Program-made: the position numbers and the translations under genes | Assembly: GCA_030744755.1 (NCBI GenBank) | Contig: JASLPY010000007.1 | Span: 1-64,000 of the forward strand | DNA: 64,000 bases | Reading direction: 5' to 3' | DNA from: Kiritimatiellia bacterium | Lineage (GTDB): Bacteria > Verrucomicrobiota > Kiritimatiellia > UBA8416 > JADHWI01 | Shown: in pieces, positions 26,702 to 35,476 of the stretch | How the letters are laid out: the number at the start of each line of letters is the position of its first letter | Numbering within the stretch: position 1 is the first letter of the stretch | The notes under the pieces: generated by a model | The model's input: the letters and a program-made list of their open reading frames with translations, nothing else | Database searches by the model: none | What the model was told of the DNA's origin: nothing

Positions 26702-27397
26702 ATGAGGAAGACAGGAATAGTATTGGTCGCAGCTCTATTCGTAACGATGATTGCATCCAGCAATGCTCTTGCGCAGAGGGGAAAACCGAAAAGCGGCCGC
26801 ATCGCTCCTTCGGAGAGCGGTATTACAGCCAAGGACGATGCCGAAAAGAAGATCATTGATATCCTGGAAGACATGTACAAGAACCAGAGCAAGGGCAATA
26901 TGAATGTCCCGACATCCGACGGCCGGCTGCTGAGATTACTTACTGAAACGACAGGAGCCAAACACGTTGTTGAAGTCGGAACATCGAACGGCTATTCCGG
27001 CATATGGTTCTGCCTGGCATTGAGAAAGACGGGCGGCAAACTCACCACTTACGAAATAGATGCCAAACGAGCAACGCTGGCCAGGGAAAATTTCAAGCGT
27101 GCCGACGTAGAGGACCTGGTGACTCTTGTAGAAGGCGATGCGCACAAAGAAATCACCAAGCTAAAGGGCCCAGTTGATATTCTTTTCCTCGACGCAGACA
27201 AGGTAGGCTACCCGGATTACATTGAGAAGATCCTGCCGCTCCTGCGTCCTGGCGGACTGATCATCGCTCACAACACCACATCACACGGAAAGTATATGGA
27301 CAAATACTTCGACGCTGTCCTCAAGAAGCCCGAGTTTGAGACATTCTTCCTGCATGTCGACTCTGCTGGAGTTGGCGTGACGATGAAGAAGTACTGA
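26702..27397 (+). CDS. Exported class I SAM-dependent O-methyltransferase
   Basis: The ATG at 26702 is chosen because a perfect AAGGAGG lies 8 nt upstream; the track's 26639 start runs through non-coding sequence. The 231-residue product opens with a signal peptide (MRKTGIVLVAALFVTMIASSNALAQ). The catalytic domain follows: SAM motif I VVEVGTSNGYSGIWFCLAL (about residues 82-100), LTTYEIDAKRATLAREN, VDILFLDADKVGYPDYIEK, and LLRPGGLIIAHNTTSHG. This is the catechol-O-methyltransferase-like family. A secretion signal on a SAM enzyme is odd, since SAM is cytoplasmic. The substrate is unknown. It is the only plus-strand gene between 3 kb and 55 kb. Confidence 0.8.
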   Translation: MRKTGIVLVAALFVTMIASSNALAQRGKPKSGRIAPSESGITAKDDAEKKIIDILEDMYKNQSKGNMNVPTSDGRLLRLLTETTGAKHVVEVGTSNGYSGIWFCLALRKTGGKLTTYEIDAKRATLARENFKRADVEDLVTLVEGDAHKEITKLKGPVDILFLDADKVGYPDYIEKILPLLRPGGLIIAHNTTSHGKYMDKYFDAVLKKPEFETFFLHVDSAGVGVTMKKY

Positions 27398-27539
27398 AGG
27401 CCGCGGCTAATCATCCTTCAGACGCGGGAGAGGGTAGACGACGACGGATAACTCTCTTGGTTAGAACCCCTTACGTCTACATCTGCACGTCCCTGGGGCC
27501 TTAGAATGAAAAAAAACGGCTCTATCCTCTTCTACAGAG

Positions 27540-29606
27540 TCATCCACATATCATTGGTGCAGGTGTTTCGTCTAACTGTGGTAGAAAATGGGAGCATTCC
27601 TCTTCGCCTTCAACAAAGACTGTTCTAATATGATCTATGTAGTTTGGCATTGTAGTTTGATAGTTGATAAGCATTCCTTCGCAGCCGCGATCGATTATCA
27701 TCTCGGCATGTTTTTCCAGATAGAGTTGTGCTGAGATCATGGCTTTGTCGCATGTCTGTGTCACGGTCAGTTTCTGTTCGTCGCTCAAGTTTTCAGGATG
27801 GTCGTGATCACAGAATGCGGCCAGGGACTTCATTGTCTGGGCTGCGTCAAGCTGGAGCAAGGTACACTCCACACGATTGATCAGAAATCGAATGAGATCT
27901 CGGCCTGCAGGCCTGGTCGCCGATGCAATGCATGTCTCCAGTTCGTTGATGACCTGTTGATAGCGTTCACGGCAGGCTGTGATGGCGTCGTCATCCCATC
28001 TCGTGGTCCAGCGAAGACCGGGACGAACCCAGCATGCGTTTACGCAGAAACCAATGTTGAACATCTTCTCTCTTGAGAGGTCGTCCAGGTCGTCGAGCTC
28101 CTGCATAGTGGTTGCGAAGAGTTCCGTGCTTTCCAGGCCAAAGACAGTTGCATATTCCAGATAGAACTCATCCGGTGTTATTGGGCCCCTCATGAATGCT
28201 CTTGCCGCATAGGCGATACAGGCTCTGTTCTCAGCAGTGCGCCAGTGATTCAGTGCCGCGCCTTGGGCCTGTGTTGCACCGGTCAGATTCTTGGCGAATT
28301 CCAATAACTGTTTTGCGCCGATGATGGAGTTCTGTTGAAGGAACATGTTGCCATCGAACTCGATCCAACCGTAGAGCATGGAGCGACTGATGCTTTGACG
28401 GGTGAAATTCATTTGTTTCAGGTTAGTTACTGCCCGTCTGGCGCCATGTGCGGGCAGGAACGTCAGTGATATGTTTTCGGGCGTATAGCGGTGCATGACC
28501 AAATGGAGGATGCGGAGTGAGTCAGGACATGTGATATATGATCCAATCGCAAGGGCGGGTAAGGACTGCGTGGACGATGACTGCAACTCTTCTAGAAGCT
28601 TGATGTTGCGAGCCACATGTCTCAGCCCGCCCTCCAACTGCTGCAAGCCGGGTTTGAGTGACTCAAGCATTTCCTTGTCGAGAACTTCGTCACCGAACAG
28701 TTCGATGAGATACGTTTTGAGTTCATCCACAGACATTGTGCTCTCGGAATTGCCGCATTCCGGAGTGATCAATTCAAAAGTATCTATTGTTGGATAGAGA
28801 TTAAGAACATCGCGACAGGCTGTGATGCCCTCGGCGTGAGTTTTACCGGGAGGTTCAATCGAAAGTTGGACATGCATTCCACAGAGTTGACATTCTGCGA
28901 TAACATTATTTAGCCATTCGGTGGCCATTGTGCTTCGTTCTTCGGGGTTATCTACGGCGGATTCTATCTCCGGGATACAGTAAACAGAACGGTTTCTGAT
29001 ATTGCGTTTGAACAGTTCGTTGTCTGGTATAGAGAAGCGTGATCCATAGAAGAAGTTCCCGCCGTGTTGGTATGCATCATCCTTCGTATAGCCGAACCAT
29101 TGCCCGTTGTAGCTGTGGAATGTCATGTGGTTCATGCGCATCCGGGCAAGATTGCGTATGTATTCCTTAGCTTCCTCAAGCGGATAGGACGAGATGTCCA
29201 TGGTGAAGTTGATGTGTTGTCGAATACCGCGCTTCCTGACAAATGGAGTGATAACTTGAGTTTCAGTCTTCAGTGCCGAAAGATCGAGTTGATCAGGAAG
29301 AACGGGCCCCATGACATCGAAGTAGATCCCGCATTGTTCAAGCATCTCATAGACAGCATGCAGGATGCCGGCGCTATCGTGACCCGCAAGGGTTACCATC
29401 GTGCGGTCATCTGCTTCTGTTACACTGACTGAATAGCAGGTGTCATCCAGGCTGCCGTCTCTACGCAGTGTGAAAGAGTAATCCGCGTGGTTGTCATCAT
29501 CGATGAATATGAGGTTTGCTGTTCTTTCGATAAATGATCTGAGTTCCACTATGGCATATGCAATAGTGGGGTGACTGTCATCGTGGATTATGGCTACAGT
29601 TTTCAT
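27540..29606 (-). CDS. Glycoside-hydrolase-like protein (GH20/GH67-type architecture)
   Basis: 688 residues, no signal peptide. The N-terminal 100 residues resemble the small alpha/beta domain before the catalytic barrel in GH20, GH67 and GH84 enzymes (AGHDSAGILHAVYEMLEQCG, about 73-92). Residues about 125-420 look like a TIM barrel (KRGIRQHINFTMD; RMRMNHMTFHSYNGQWFGY; YCIPEIESAVDN; LITPECGNSESTMS). The rest is helical. I cannot assign a catalytic pair with confidence. It is 22 nt downstream of the SASA gene and so belongs to that operon. Lack of a signal peptide suggests action on imported oligosaccharides; this is inference. Confidence 0.55.
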   Translation of the reverse strand: MKTVAIIHDDSHPTIAYAIVELRSFIERTANLIFIDDDNHADYSFTLRRDGSLDDTCYSVSVTEADDRTMVTLAGHDSAGILHAVYEMLEQCGIYFDVMGPVLPDQLDLSALKTETQVITPFVRKRGIRQHINFTMDISSYPLEEAKEYIRNLARMRMNHMTFHSYNGQWFGYTKDDAYQHGGNFFYGSRFSIPDNELFKRNIRNRSVYCIPEIESAVDNPEERSTMATEWLNNVIAECQLCGMHVQLSIEPPGKTHAEGITACRDVLNLYPTIDTFELITPECGNSESTMSVDELKTYLIELFGDEVLDKEMLESLKPGLQQLEGGLRHVARNIKLLEELQSSSTQSLPALAIGSYITCPDSLRILHLVMHRYTPENISLTFLPAHGARRAVTNLKQMNFTRQSISRSMLYGWIEFDGNMFLQQNSIIGAKQLLEFAKNLTGATQAQGAALNHWRTAENRACIAYAARAFMRGPITPDEFYLEYATVFGLESTELFATTMQELDDLDDLSREKMFNIGFCVNACWVRPGLRWTTRWDDDAITACRERYQQVINELETCIASATRPAGRDLIRFLINRVECTLLQLDAAQTMKSLAAFCDHDHPENLSDEQKLTVTQTCDKAMISAQLYLEKHAEMIIDRGCEGMLINYQTTMPNYIDHIRTVFVEGEEECSHFLPQLDETPAPMICG

Positions 29607-29628
29607 GGTCTATTCTTCCCGCAAGTTC

Positions 29629-32600
29629 CTATCGGGGTCGGAAGCCAATCGGCACTTCACAGAAGGTAAGAGCGGCGACGCCGTTGGCTCCCCAGACGAT
29701 TGGTGCCTCCTGCCGCCAGGCGCCGCCTTTGATATAGGTGACGGTCTTCGCTGCCGACGGCGCTGCCAGCTTCAGCGTCAAGATGTTGCCCGACACGTCG
29801 CCCGAGACGACCTTGCCATCCTCGCCGTCGAGGTAGAAGCGACCTGCCGCCTCCAGCTCGAAGGTTACGTCCTGGTCAAACACCAGCGCCATCTCGTCCT
29901 TGCCGGCGGTGGTGTAGTAGACATCTTTGATATCTGGTGCTGAGACCGGCTGCTGGAGCGTGACGCCGTAGTTGTGCTTGTTGACCAGTGGGAATATCAG
30001 CTGCGCCATCACCGTATAGCCCTCGGGCGGATGGTGGCAGCCACCCCCCGGCCGGATGCCGAGCGTCGACATAACGCTCATGTTTGAGAACTGCTGAGGC
30101 AATCGTCGCTGCCTCTCTCGCAACCTGTCGTTCTCCACCGACCTACTACCACATGCCCCCGGCCAGATCTGATAGATGTAGTAGTGCTGGATGTTTGGAT
30201 AGTCCTCTTTCCAGGCGGCGGTCATTTGGTTGAAGTATTCCTGATGCTTCTCCCAGCCGAACGTACCCGTTGGCCCGGACGCCCCCTGGTCGGCCTCTCC
30301 CTGGTGCCAGAGCACGCCGCGAATTCCGTGCGTCAGTTTCGCCTGCCGCAAGCGCCACAGCAACCTGCCGTAAATGCTGCTCACGTCCGTCGGCTCATCC
30401 TCGTTGCGCAGGTGCTGGTCAACGCGTGTACCGCCCTGGGCACCGTTGATGATGAAGATTGGTACCTTATGTTCCTCAATCAGCATCTTGCCGAGTTCGA
30501 CACCCCAATAACCAATCTGCAGGTGGTGATGGTTCTCACCGCCGTTAAATGACAGGGCGTTGCCCCAGACCACGTCTCGCGCTTTCTCCTTGTTCGTCGT
30601 CGGCGTACCGAAACTGCGCAGCCAGTCGCTACGATATGGATGCACGACACGCTCATCGGTCCACGCCTCGGCATTTGATTGACCCTGGATGATGAAGGCG
30701 TCGCCGCACACCAGGTTCGTCGCCGTATCGATAACGGTCTCGGTGCGGCCGCGCCTGGTGCCGAACTCGATGCGGTACTTAACCAGTCCCGCCTTCAGCT
30801 TGGTGGAGAGAGCGTATGTCTTGTCGGCGCGAATTCGCTGCTTATCGTTGTCGATGAGCTTGTCCCCCGCATAAAGCTTGAGAAAAACCGAATCCGCCGC
30901 CTCTTCGAGCGTGCCGTTGTAATGGAGGATCGCCTGATCGTTGGCCCCCCGGGCGCAGAACTGGTTGTTCATCGGCTTCTCGGTTGGTCCAGCCGTGCGC
31001 TCGACCCAGTCGTCACGCCCGGGCTCTTTCACGGGAATGGTTACGGTCTGAGACACCGCATCGCCGCCATTGTCGAGTGCCAGCGCTACGGTCAAGAGAC
31101 CGCTGTTCTGCGCCCGTTTCAGGATCAGTTTGTCGCCCTCGATCTTGCTGATCGTGGCCATGCCGGAGACCGTCCACGACTGGTTCAGCCTGTCCGCGCC
31201 GGCGGATTTCATCGCCGCCTGGTTGAAGAGAGTCGGCGCCAATACAAGCTCGTCACGGCCGTCCCATTTCCTCGGCACCTTGAGCCTGTAGGCCGGGTCA
31301 GGGATGGCCTCCTGGACGCTGATGGCGACTGACTTTGTCTTCGTGTCGGAGGCGAACACGGCCTTGAATTGCAGCGTTACCGCCTTGTCAGCGGCGACGC
31401 GGCCAGCCTCAAAAGTGTGGGTAAAGCGGTCAACCGCCAGGATCCGCTCGCTGTCCCCATCCTTCAGCACCCAGGACGTCCTTCGGGCGCCCCCGGCCTT
31501 GGCCGACAGCGTCACAGACGTGCCTTCTTTCATGGTCATCACCGATTCCGAGACGGAAAACTCATTCCCCTCCTGGACCAGCGGCCCGACCAGTGTCTGC
31601 AGCGGCTTCTGATTCTCAAAACACAGCTTCATCCACGCCGACGAGCGCGCCGCCGACTCAAAACGCACCTCGTCCAGGGCGCCGTTGAACGGGCCGCGCC
31701 CGTTGCCGTGGTCACCAAGGTCGACCGGCGTCGACTCCGGCGTCAGCAGAGTGCCGAGCTTGGTCACCTCGTTGGCGCGATTGTCGATCGTCTTTTCGAG
31801 AACACCATCGACGTAGAAGCGCACCATGTTCTGCGAAATACTCAGGGCGACATGGCTCCATTCGTTGCGCGGCAGAATGGTGGCGCATCTCGGATCGAAG
31901 CCATACAGGTGAAAGCGCGGCTGGCCCCTGCCGGTCATGGTCATGTAGGACAGCCCCATGTGTGGCTTCTGCGGGTGTTTGGGTTCACCCCATCCGCCGA
32001 TACTGGCCGAGGCCCAGTTGCGGCCCTCGAAGCTGGTCGGATATGCCCACGCCGACATGCTTCGGTCCTCGTTGCCCGACGGCATGCACGTCACCCGTCG
32101 ATCCGACGTGCTGTTCGGTGGACGAATAACCAGGTGTTTATTGACGCCGAACTCCTGCCCATCGCCGATGATGCCGCCGGCGTTGACGGTTGCCTTTTCG
32201 GGCTTGTCGACCCCGTCCAGATTGTTGGCGGTGGCGTCCTCCAGATTGTCGCCCAGATGCCATACGCCGGCGAAGCCTTCGTCGGTCACGAACACCTTCT
32301 CGCCGTCGCTCTCGCCGGCAGCCTTACTGTGGCCCCAGTGCATGGTGATGGCCTGCTGTGCATTGCCCCTGATCGTTGGGACGCGCACCCAGATGCTGGC
32401 CGTGCCCGCCGTCGCTTGCCATTGCTCGATCTGATACGCCAGTGCTGAACCATCCGCGTCCGTGAAGCGAATGTCCTGGCCATGCGCCTGTGCCTGCTTG
32501 AAGTCGAAGAAGTCCTTGTCCAGCCGTACGAGTAGCGGGAAGTTGTTCTCCACCGCCGCCGCAGGAAGGTCCGCGCCGTCCGCCGTCGTGATGATGTATA

Positions 32601-32709
32601 AGGTCCCGGAATACTGCCAGTTGGACATGTCCGCCGCTGCACTGTCGGTACCGACAAGGGCAAAGCTGATGCAGATCAGCACCAGCAAGATGGATAACAA
32701 TCTTGTCAC
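29629..32709 (-). CDS. Large exported multidomain SASA-type acetylesterase
   Basis: The preferred start is the GTG at 32709: AAGGAGAG lies 6 nt before it and it begins a clean signal peptide (TRLLSILLVLICISFALVG). The track start at 32739 has no good ribosome site. Domains: DUF2341-like beta module (WQYSGTLYIITTADGADLP, about residues 30-130), a LamG/concanavalin-like domain (GVWHLGDNLEDATANNLDG to ALDEVRFESAARS, about 165-370), Ig-like segments, then a SASA/CE6-type SGNH esterase (FIIQGQSNAEAW near 680; GIRGVLWHQGEADQGA near 790). The likely role is removing acetyl esters from a glycan outside the cytoplasm. It is first in its operon, behind promoter S6. Confidence 0.8.
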   Translation of the reverse strand: MTRLLSILLVLICISFALVGTDSAAADMSNWQYSGTLYIITTADGADLPAAAVENNFPLLVRLDKDFFDFKQAQAHGQDIRFTDADGSALAYQIEQWQATAGTASIWVRVPTIRGNAQQAITMHWGHSKAAGESDGEKVFVTDEGFAGVWHLGDNLEDATANNLDGVDKPEKATVNAGGIIGDGQEFGVNKHLVIRPPNSTSDRRVTCMPSGNEDRSMSAWAYPTSFEGRNWASASIGGWGEPKHPQKPHMGLSYMTMTGRGQPRFHLYGFDPRCATILPRNEWSHVALSISQNMVRFYVDGVLEKTIDNRANEVTKLGTLLTPESTPVDLGDHGNGRGPFNGALDEVRFESAARSSAWMKLCFENQKPLQTLVGPLVQEGNEFSVSESVMTMKEGTSVTLSAKAGGARRTSWVLKDGDSERILAVDRFTHTFEAGRVAADKAVTLQFKAVFASDTKTKSVAISVQEAIPDPAYRLKVPRKWDGRDELVLAPTLFNQAAMKSAGADRLNQSWTVSGMATISKIEGDKLILKRAQNSGLLTVALALDNGGDAVSQTVTIPVKEPGRDDWVERTAGPTEKPMNNQFCARGANDQAILHYNGTLEEAADSVFLKLYAGDKLIDNDKQRIRADKTYALSTKLKAGLVKYRIEFGTRRGRTETVIDTATNLVCGDAFIIQGQSNAEAWTDERVVHPYRSDWLRSFGTPTTNKEKARDVVWGNALSFNGGENHHHLQIGYWGVELGKMLIEEHKVPIFIINGAQGGTRVDQHLRNEDEPTDVSSIYGRLLWRLRQAKLTHGIRGVLWHQGEADQGASGPTGTFGWEKHQEYFNQMTAAWKEDYPNIQHYYIYQIWPGACGSRSVENDRLRERQRRLPQQFSNMSVMSTLGIRPGGGCHHPPEGYTVMAQLIFPLVNKHNYGVTLQQPVSAPDIKDVYYTTAGKDEMALVFDQDVTFELEAAGRFYLDGEDGKVVSGDVSGNILTLKLAAPSAAKTVTYIKGGAWRQEAPIVWGANGVAALTFCEVPIGFRPR

Positions 32710-32827
32710 GCAACTCTCCTTTGAATGGACGCTACTCATCCTGTACTCAACTGAATCTTGTCATGTCCACAGTACTCTCCGTCGTCGTGGTCCCGGACAG
32801 CGGCCGCAGATCACTTTGCTACCCACT

Positions 32828-32904
32828 GTCTATTATGCGTTAGTTGGTTGCTCTTTGCAATTGGCTGCAAGATTAAGGTCTTTGTTTTCGCAATTTGGAT
32901 TCTG
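32828..32904 (-). promoter_or_regulatory. Regulon promoter-operator module S6
   Basis: The dyad GTTGGTTGCTCTTTGCAAT (32843-32861) covers the -35 box. On the minus strand TTGCAA (32860-32855) and CATAAT (32837-32832) are 17 bp apart. The second block TCGCAATTTGGATTCTG lies at 32888-32904, 29 bp from the dyad instead of the 24 bp seen at the other sites. It drives the SASA/GH pair, with a 5' leader of about 115 nt. Confidence 0.7.
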
Positions 32905-32958
32905 AACAGGTGGTGTGCGCTCCTGTTGGATTGATTGGTCGTATTGATCGGATTCGTT

Positions 32959-33966
32959 TTACAGTGTCGGTCCCGCATTGATTGCGTCGGAGTCGATATA
33001 GATCGGTTCGATGTCGCCGTTTTCGCGATAATGAACCGGGCTGATCCAGAAATCACGAAAGAAGCGGTTTCCGGAGAAGCACATCTCGCAATAGGTAAAG
33101 TACCACTTACCCTTCCATTCGAAGAAGTTGCCGTGCCGGCCCTGCGTCGGGCCGTTTGGCCAGGTGCGTTCGCGGAAGCGGGCTTCCATGCGGTCGGGAT
33201 CCACGATGCAGCCGCGACAGGTATAGGGTCCCTTCAGGTCTTCTGACGTTGCGTAGTAGCTGCCCCAGGAGAGATAGTACGTTTGGTTGTACTTGTGCAA
33301 CGACACCTTGTCGTCGGTCTTGCCTTTGCCGTACGGACCTTCAGGGTTGATGACGGTGATCGGCTGCGGCTCCCCTTCGATCGACTTCATGTCATCAGCC
33401 ATTTTCGCGATGAAGTAGTTCCAGACGCCGAACAGGATGTAGACCGTGCCATCGTCTTCCTTGAAGAACGCGGGGTCATAGACGGCCGTATCGACACACC
33501 GATGGGGAAGTAAGGGCTCCCCAAGTTCGTCCGTCCAGGGCCCGCCGGGAGAATCGCCGGCCACCATCCCGACCTGGATCTTGTCGTCGGGACGATTCAC
33601 TTCGGAGAAGGCCCAGTAGTAGCGCCCATTCTTCTCGACAGCATCCGTGGCCCAACAGCCATCGATGCGCTTACCGATGTAGGTGTCTTCCGGCTTGAGG
33701 GTGGATTCCAATTTCCAGTTCAGCAGGTCGTCAGACGACCATACCTGCCAGTCCTGCATGATGAACTTCGGGTTGTCCACGCACAGATCGTGGGATGCGT
33801 AGAGATAGGCACGCCCATCGAAAACATGGATATGCGGATCGTTCACTCCCTGGCCAATGATATTGATGACCTCTTTCAAAGATCGCCTCTTCTGTGCCAT
33901 AGACGGATTCTGTTCAACGGCCCTCTGTTTTCTCTTGTTACTTTTTGGGCTTCTTTCTCTGCTCAT
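32959..33966 (-). CDS. GH43-like glycoside hydrolase
   Basis: 335 residues resembling five-bladed beta-propeller GH43/GH117-type enzymes, which release arabinose, xylose or related sugars. The likely catalytic Asp is in GVNDPHIHVFDGRAYLY (about residue 42). The second Asp is probably in DTAVYDPAFFKEDDGTVYI and the acid Glu in GRHGNFFEWKGKWYFTYC. There is no signal peptide; the N-terminus is lysine/arginine-rich and the true start may be the Met at 33900, as neither has a clear ribosome site. It follows the sulfatase by 34 nt, third in the S1 operon. Exact family is uncertain. Confidence 0.65.
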   Translation of the reverse strand: MSRERSPKSNKRKQRAVEQNPSMAQKRRSLKEVINIIGQGVNDPHIHVFDGRAYLYASHDLCVDNPKFIMQDWQVWSSDDLLNWKLESTLKPEDTYIGKRIDGCWATDAVEKNGRYYWAFSEVNRPDDKIQVGMVAGDSPGGPWTDELGEPLLPHRCVDTAVYDPAFFKEDDGTVYILFGVWNYFIAKMADDMKSIEGEPQPITVINPEGPYGKGKTDDKVSLHKYNQTYYLSWGSYYATSEDLKGPYTCRGCIVDPDRMEARFRERTWPNGPTQGRHGNFFEWKGKWYFTYCEMCFSGNRFFRDFWISPVHYRENGDIEPIYIDSDAINAGPTL

Positions 33967-34000
33967 ACTGCTGCAAGGTTTTGCTCTGCGAGCCCGATAA

Positions 34001-35428
34001 TCATCTGAACGCTGCTTCGATCATTTGTGCGTTGAGCTGTTCCCACTCTTTGACGAGTTCCTTGAGCAAGGCAGGTTTCGATTTCGCCAGGTTGTTCTTC
34101 TCTGAAATGTCTTCTGATACATCATAGAGTTCCCACGCTGACCCCTGTCTGACGACCTTCATGTCCCCCTTTCGCAGAGCCCGTTTCGCCCCTTGCCTCC
34201 AGTATAGAGAGTCATGGGGGTTGCCCTCCTTTTCACCCTTGATATACGGGAGAAGATTGACACTATCCAACTTTCCGGCATCCGGCACCGTCAGTCCCGC
34301 CGCTGCGAATGTTGTGGCAAAGATATCGGTGGTTACCACCGGACGTTCATAGGTTCTTCCTTTTGGTATGCTACCTGGCCACTGAACCATGAAAGGAACA
34401 CGGATGCCGCCTTCATACATCTGGCCTTTCTCTCCGCGAAGCGGCAGGTTGCTACTGGTCAGCTCTCTCGTGGGACCTCCATTGTCGCTGATGAAATAGA
34501 TCATGGTGTCATTCTCCAACCCCTCGCGGCGTATCGTTTTGGTGACCTCACCAACACTGTCGTCGAGGTTCGCAAGCATGGCGGCAAAGATCCGTCGCTG
34601 AATGTCCTCAATATGCTCAAACTTCTTCATGTACTTGTCCGCGCCCTGCAGAGGGCTGTGGACGGCGTTGTATGCAAGAAAGAGAAAGAAAGGCTTGTCA
34701 CGGTGTCGCTTGATGAAATCGACCGCTTCCCGGGTAAGGGCGTCCGTCAGGTAGGCCTGCTCGTCAACAGGCTGGCTCCCGCGGAGTATGGGGTTGTCTG
34801 CATCATAGTCCGGCTCATCGTACTTCATGTGCGTGCTGTATGTTACTTTTCCGAACGTCCTGCGTCCTTTTCCGCCTCCCGGCAAGGTCCTGCGTCGCAA
34901 CCAGGTCGAGGTGCCTTTCCACGGGGGCGGAACAAAGTAATGTCCTTCGTGCATGAACCCATAGAACTCGTCGAAGCCACGCCTGTAGGGATGGTAATGT
35001 GCGGAGCCGCCGAGGTGCCATTTCCCGATGACGCCCGTTACATAGCCGGCTTTCTGCAAAGCTTCAGCCAGTGTTTTCTGCTTAAGGGGAAGTCCCATGC
35101 CGGGATCTTCATTCTTGGCGCCGGTCGGGTTGAACTCATGCCCAAAGCGCGTGCCGTAACGCCCCGTGAGCAATCCCGCACGTGACGGACTGCAGTTCGG
35201 TGCCGTAACGTAACCTGAAGTGAAACGCACACCTGCAGCAGCAATGGCATCGATGTGCGGCGTTGGAATTTGATGATTCCCCTGGCAGCCGAGCTCACCG
35301 TATCCAAGGTCATCCGCGAGCAGAATGACCACGTTGGGCATACCAGCCACCCGCTCGGAAACGCCGGGCACAGCCCCCATGGATACCCCCGAAAACAGCA
35401 GCACAGCTATGAAGAATAAGCTTTTCAT
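34001..35428 (-). CDS. Exported sulfatase (arylsulfatase A type)
   Basis: Removes sulfate esters, probably from a polysaccharide. A signal peptide (MKSLFFIAVLLFSGVSMG) precedes the metal-binding opening NVVILLADDLGYGELGCQGN. The active-site motif CSPSRAGLLTGR (about residue 80) contains the Cys that must become formylglycine. GVIGKWHLGG and YFISDNGGPTREL supply further active-site residues. 475 residues is normal. The maturation enzyme is not in the window. It lies between the tri-haem protein and the GH43-like gene in the S1 operon. An AGGGG site lies before the ATG. Confidence 0.93.
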   Translation of the reverse strand: MKSLFFIAVLLFSGVSMGAVPGVSERVAGMPNVVILLADDLGYGELGCQGNHQIPTPHIDAIAAAGVRFTSGYVTAPNCSPSRAGLLTGRYGTRFGHEFNPTGAKNEDPGMGLPLKQKTLAEALQKAGYVTGVIGKWHLGGSAHYHPYRRGFDEFYGFMHEGHYFVPPPWKGTSTWLRRRTLPGGGKGRRTFGKVTYSTHMKYDEPDYDADNPILRGSQPVDEQAYLTDALTREAVDFIKRHRDKPFFLFLAYNAVHSPLQGADKYMKKFEHIEDIQRRIFAAMLANLDDSVGEVTKTIRREGLENDTMIYFISDNGGPTRELTSSNLPLRGEKGQMYEGGIRVPFMVQWPGSIPKGRTYERPVVTTDIFATTFAAAGLTVPDAGKLDSVNLLPYIKGEKEGNPHDSLYWRQGAKRALRKGDMKVVRQGSAWELYDVSEDISEKNNLAKSKPALLKELVKEWEQLNAQMIEAAFR

Positions 35429-35476
35429 GTAAACCCGCCCCTTTTTATTTCAATTTGAAGAAAGGTAAAGACTGCC

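Noticed and set aside
31369-32448. 359-residue plus-strand ORF
   Set aside because: Lies fully antisense to the SASA esterase, is Arg/Val/Ala-rich with no motif; a shadow of the GC-rich codon pattern.
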